64,000 bases of DNA from Rhyzopertha dominica (taxonomy: Eukaryota; Arthropoda; Insecta; Coleoptera; Bostrichidae). This document shows, piece after piece, positions 60,370 through 64,000 of the stretch. Below the pieces are notes generated by a model, which saw nothing but the letters and a program-made list of their open reading frames with translations, was not told where the DNA came from and ran no database searches. The DNA lies in NCBI GenBank assembly GCA_025024175.1, contig QCXZ01000137.1:73284680-73348679 (forward strand). Direction: 5' to 3'. Numbering within the stretch: the first letter of the stretch is position 1; every line of letters begins with the position of its first letter. A program made the position numbers and the translations under genes.

Positions 60370-61390
60370 GTGATTTTTTTCTGCTGTAATTGGGTATTAC
60401 CTATTTTCAAGTTTTGCACAAAGTAGGCCTTTTAGCATATTTTTACTGGCTAGGCAGAAAAAGTTCCACTTTACTGCTCGTCGGCTGTCACTAGAGTGAT
60501 CGTTCAATGTAGATCAGCGAAAATAGTGTTTTTTTTTTCTTTTAGAGAAAATTTTGCTTTTTCGAGGTGAAGCACAGCATTACATTTCAGAAAGCTTTAG
60601 GCTGATGATAATTACCAAGGAAATTTCCTGCAACTGCTCCATAGTAAGCAGTTCAATATTGACGCGAGCATTCCATGCTACACTTACATATTATCCCGTT
60701 TGACATCTTCCGCCTTGGTGCTGAATAAACACGTTATCTGCAGAATAACTGGGTAGAGCCGTTGTATTTCACGAATGCGTGTCTTGTTGCAGGTATCACG
60801 GTGACATACAGTAAAGCGGTGATATGGGTGAGCGTGCAGCACTTCCTTTTTGCTAAATGCTAGAAGGGGACTTAATTAGAGAAACATGTTTGCGGCTTAC
60901 GTAGCTCTTAATTTGACACTGAAGCTAACGTCGGAAATGGGGAGCAGTCAAAGGTCTTTGTACTTTATACACAGGTGCTTGGGGGTTTTACGTTCTTGCT
61001 GTCCATTAGCATTATTAGGTAAGCTGAGCCCTTGGCAAAGGTAAGAGTAGAGGTTCGACAGCACGACCTGTCGACTTGAATTATAAAGCAAGCTTTATTG
61101 TTTTATTTAATAAATTAGCTGTTCTGTCATCGACTTCGGATAAATTCAGATTACATCGTTTAAAATTTCCTTTTTTCTCAAGTGTTATGGCTCCACAGTG
61201 GGTACTAACCCGTATATCTCAAATATCAGCTGGGGTTGTGTGACATACTTGAAATACTTGAAATTTTTCTAAACTGTTTGAATGCATTTTATCAGATGTT
61301 TTCTCTAGTCATTTTTTGTCATTAACTATTGCTGAGTAACATGGTATTATTAAAGGAAAATCCACTCTAACTAATTTATGAGAATTTGTA
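60370..61390. other. Non-coding stretch, nothing recognised
   Basis: Mixed-composition DNA between the MITE and the reverse-transcriptase remnant. I see no exon, repeat pair or RNA gene. Confidence 0.4.
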
Positions 61391-61399
61391 CATAATCTG

Positions 61400-62370
61400 T
61401 GAAGTCCACTTGACGCACGGTTACAGGGTTACAGGTTGACGTAGTTTATTTCGATATGTCTAAGGCATATGATACTGTAGACATAGATGTTATCTTGAGC
61501 AAGATGAATATTATCAGTTTCTGTGATAGTCTGATCAAATTGTTTCATTCAGCATTGCATGGTAGGAGGCAGTTTGTTGAATATAGAAACGTAAAATTTG
61601 CTCATTTCAGTGCATCAACTGGTGTGGCACAAGGCTCAAGTCCCTTACTTTTCAGTATCTAAAATAATGATTCGATTTGCTATACGCAGATATTAAAGAT
61701 ATTAAATGTCATTAGTTTGCTATCTGATAGCATTGTATTGCAGAAGTCTATTGATTTTTACTTGTTCACTGGTGTAGCCACAACTGACAGTTAATTGCGC
61801 TACGATTATAATGTAGGTGGCATTACTTTGTAAAAATGCTATCAAGTTCGAGTTTTTGGTGTTGTCATTGATAGTTAGCTGTCTTTTTCTCCGCACTTTG
61901 AAAAAAATTGCGAAGATACTTTAAAAAAGCTCTGTTTTATAAAGAAAAATATCAGCGGTTCTGTAAATATTGACGCGATGTTGTCGTTATATTATTGTTT
62001 CATTAAATTCTGGCAGTCATGTAAACGCACTGGAGAAACCTTAACGTAAGTTTTTAAAATACCTGTACTTTACTCAACCTGGCGTTTATTTTGTGCAAAA
62101 TTGTATATTACTTTTTGTATGAGTTAACTAATGGCCCTTCTGTAGCTCACTCATTGGTACAATGCTAAAATTTCAGATTCCTAGACTACCTAGTAGATAC
62201 ACTATGTTTAGCTATAAAGTTACTAGTACCATGCATCACTTTAATTCTCCCCTATACGTTGCTGTGAGAAATTATAAGTACAACCTTGACCTGTTTTGTG
62301 GCAGCAGCTATTCATTTACGAAAAAATGTAAACTTCTTATAACTGGTATACTGAAAGCGATTATGTAGAT
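61400..62370 (+). pseudogene. Non-LTR reverse transcriptase remnant
   Basis: The plus strand reads VDVVYFDMSKAYDTVDIDVI (palm box with catalytic Asp), FCDSLIKLFHSALHGRRQFV, then STGVAQGSSPLLFSI, the usual GVPQGS box decayed. It continues through FGVVIDS.LSFSPHFEKNCE and LKFQIPRLPSRYTMFSYKVT to PLYVAVRNYKYNLDLF, the order of the thumb and C-terminal region of insect non-LTR reverse transcriptases. Stops and frameshifts are frequent and the YADD box is not recognisable. It is not the same family as the 42.2-44.0 kb copy. Confidence 0.75.
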
Positions 62371-63066
62371 AACGAAGGTAGCCATCAAATGAGATTTAGC
62401 ACGATCCCTGTTTATACTAAAGTTTATATGTGGTAACAACTATAACGCCATCTTTGATTTTGAGATAAAATATGTTAGTTTTAAAATGAAGATTATTTTT
62501 CAGCGACCTTAGCAGGATTTTTTCACAACCTTCCAGCTTATAGGTACTTACGACGAGTAGTTGGTAGCAACTGTGGTGCCGTTCTAGATTTTTAGAAAAA
62601 ATATTACCTTTAGAAGGGGGCACGGCCGTGAAAAGAGGTAACTTTTCAGTTAAGGCTTTCATAAATCAATAATATTCAGGGGTTTCCATACGTTTTTCTT
62701 ACCTGTACAACGCAACAAAGGATTGATCACTACTATAGTAAGAGTTATTTATTGTATAAGTGTTTAGATAGTATTATATTTACGAAAGAATGTTTAGACG
62801 CGAAATCGAAGCTCGAGCATTTAATTTTCTTAAGTGGATAAAATGTAACTGAAACACGAATGCAATACAACGTTTTATTCATAATTACAGGCATTTAGAG
62901 CCAAAATCGCCGGAATTTTATCTTTTTTATAAAGAAACTGAGCTGATATTTCGCTGTGACAGCGGCTGCCACCCCCAAAATCATAGAAATTAACTAGAGA
63001 AATAGGTGTTGAATTGTTTCGATATTTATCGATTCCATTTGCAAAAATTTCTAAAGTTGGTAAGAA

Positions 63067-64000
63067 ATGGAAGATAGTGTTCCGGGGATAATCCTGAAAG
63101 AAGCTGCAGAAGCAACTGTACCTACGAAGTCCAAGGAACATTATGAAAAAGTATTTTCCGAATTTAACCAATGGAATGAAAAACGGGGTGGGGTGTATCT
63201 ACTACAAATGAGGAAGTGCTGTTATCATATTTCTTAAATTTGAAGAAGTAGTATGCAATTTCATTTATGTGATCGAAGTACACGATGCTGAAGGCTGCAA
63301 TAAAGATTTATAGAAACATAGACATTAGAAATATAGTACCTACCTGTTTGCGTTGAGAGGATACAAAGCGAAGAAAGCTGCAGTATTGGAAAAAGCGCAT
63401 GTGGAAGAATTTTTGCGAAAGGCTTGCGATAAAGAATATTGATGTTCAAGGTAACATCTCCTAACTTTCTAGACTTTATAGAGAATAAATTTTAAAATAT
63501 TTTAGGGTGCACTAATAATGGGAGTGTCTGGTGCCAGCTGTTGCTGCGAATTAACGAATTTGAAGATCAGTAATGTAGACGACAGAGGCGCGTATCAGCT
63601 TGTTTCTATACTAGATACCAAGACGGGAATTTCATCAAAATTCACAATATTAGAGGAAGAATTCTCTATGAATGTGGAAACATATAGAAAATACATGCCC
63701 TTATGTCCAAAGTATTTATCCAACGACAGATTCTTTTTACGGTAAACTAACCAAAAGAGTACTTCACAACCTGTTGGAATCAACACTCTGTCCAAAGACC
63801 CTTCAAGAGAAGTTTGATTTTTGAATCTGGCAAATGCAGAAGCTTATAGCGCCATTATATGAGGCGGACTTTAACAATTTTACTGGGTAATAAAGGTAGT
63901 GACCTCACAACAATTAAATGACATAGTGAGTGGAGAAGCTCCGCTATAGCAGAAAACTATATCGGGGATTCCATTTCTAGTAAGCTGGACATTGCAAGGA
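63067..64000 (+). pseudogene. Crypton-like tyrosine recombinase with a 55-nt intron, runs off the window
   Basis: From ATG at 63067: EDSVPGIILKEAAEATVPTK, KSKEHYEKVFSEFNQWNEKR, (frameshift) YTMLKAAIKIYRNIDIRN, then ALRGYKAKKAAVLEKAHVEE, MFK, and after an apparent intron GALIMGVSGASCCCELTNLK, SNVDDRGAYQLVSILDTKTG, NVETYRKYMPLCPKYLSNDR. A further frameshift leads to RHYMRRTLTILLGNKGSDLT, then an H.EWRSSAIAENYIGDS box. HYMR fits the HxxR catalytic box, and the H..W box with following tyrosine-bearing helix fits tyrosine recombinases of Crypton type. At least four frameshifts or stops make it a pseudogene as read. The 3' end lies beyond the window. Confidence 0.8.
63451..63505 (+). other. Short intron-like interruption in the recombinase
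   Basis: GTAACATC...TTTTAG, 55 nt, with CTAAC as a possible branch site at 63461. Removing it joins AAG to GGTGCACTAATAATGGG and restores KGALIMGVSG, the conserved family sequence. Confidence 0.65.

Noticed and set aside
60600..60640. GGCTGATGATAATTACCAAG followed by GAAA
   Set aside because: CTGATGA and GAAA are present, but the sequence between cannot form stem II and no stem I partner is visible.

Overview
The window is AT-rich nuclear DNA from an arthropod, almost certainly an insect: one spliced developmental gene with multi-kilobase introns, embedded in decayed transposable elements of many families (Tc1/mariner, MITE, Penelope-like, non-LTR, LTR, tRNA-SINE, Crypton-like). Isolated N characters mark unresolved assembly positions. 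The order is not resolved from the sequence.

The only host gene I can support is a tolloid/BMP1-family astacin metalloprotease on the minus strand (47188 down to 22608). Nine coding exons join with compatible phases into about 1,025 residues ending in a stop. They encode a prodomain, a furin-like site, an astacin domain, CUB1, CUB2, EGF1, CUB3, EGF2, CUB4 and CUB5. This is the complete canonical architecture except for the first exon, with start codon and signal peptide, which I could not find. The last exon (42 codons) is too short for ordinary ORF listing but is clear.

Layout. 1-20.5 kb, downstream of tolloid: an inverted pair of Penelope-like termini (2.1-2.8 kb), a probable LTR-element leader with a gag-like coiled coil (6.5-7.5 kb), a GC-rich island with a 101-bp dimeric tandem repeat behind a TATA box (10.4-11.4 kb), Penelope and mariner scraps, and a Tc1 element with long terminal inverted repeats of IR/DR type (18.2-19.6 kb). 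20.6-22.1 kb: an inverted repeat. 22.6-47.2 kb: tolloid, its introns holding mariner copies, a non-LTR element, a tRNA-derived SINE and a hammerhead ribozyme. 47.2-64 kb, upstream of the known exons: Penelope GIY-YIG remnants, long direct repeats, a second decayed hammerhead with related half-copies, a Tc1 element nested in a Crypton-like recombinase, a perfect-ended MITE, a non-LTR reverse transcriptase remnant, and a second Crypton-like gene with a 55-nt intron that runs off the window.

The most striking item is a textbook-complete type I hammerhead ribozyme at 44227-44314 (+): 13-bp outer stem I, internal loop, 7-bp inner stem I, intact core, a stem II hairpin and a tiny stem III. Type I hammerheads with very short stem III are known from Penelope-like elements and animal retrozymes. 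Related pieces at 50.2-50.6 kb suggest a dispersed hammerhead-bearing repeat family. One of them keeps stem I through a compensatory base-pair change while its core has decayed.
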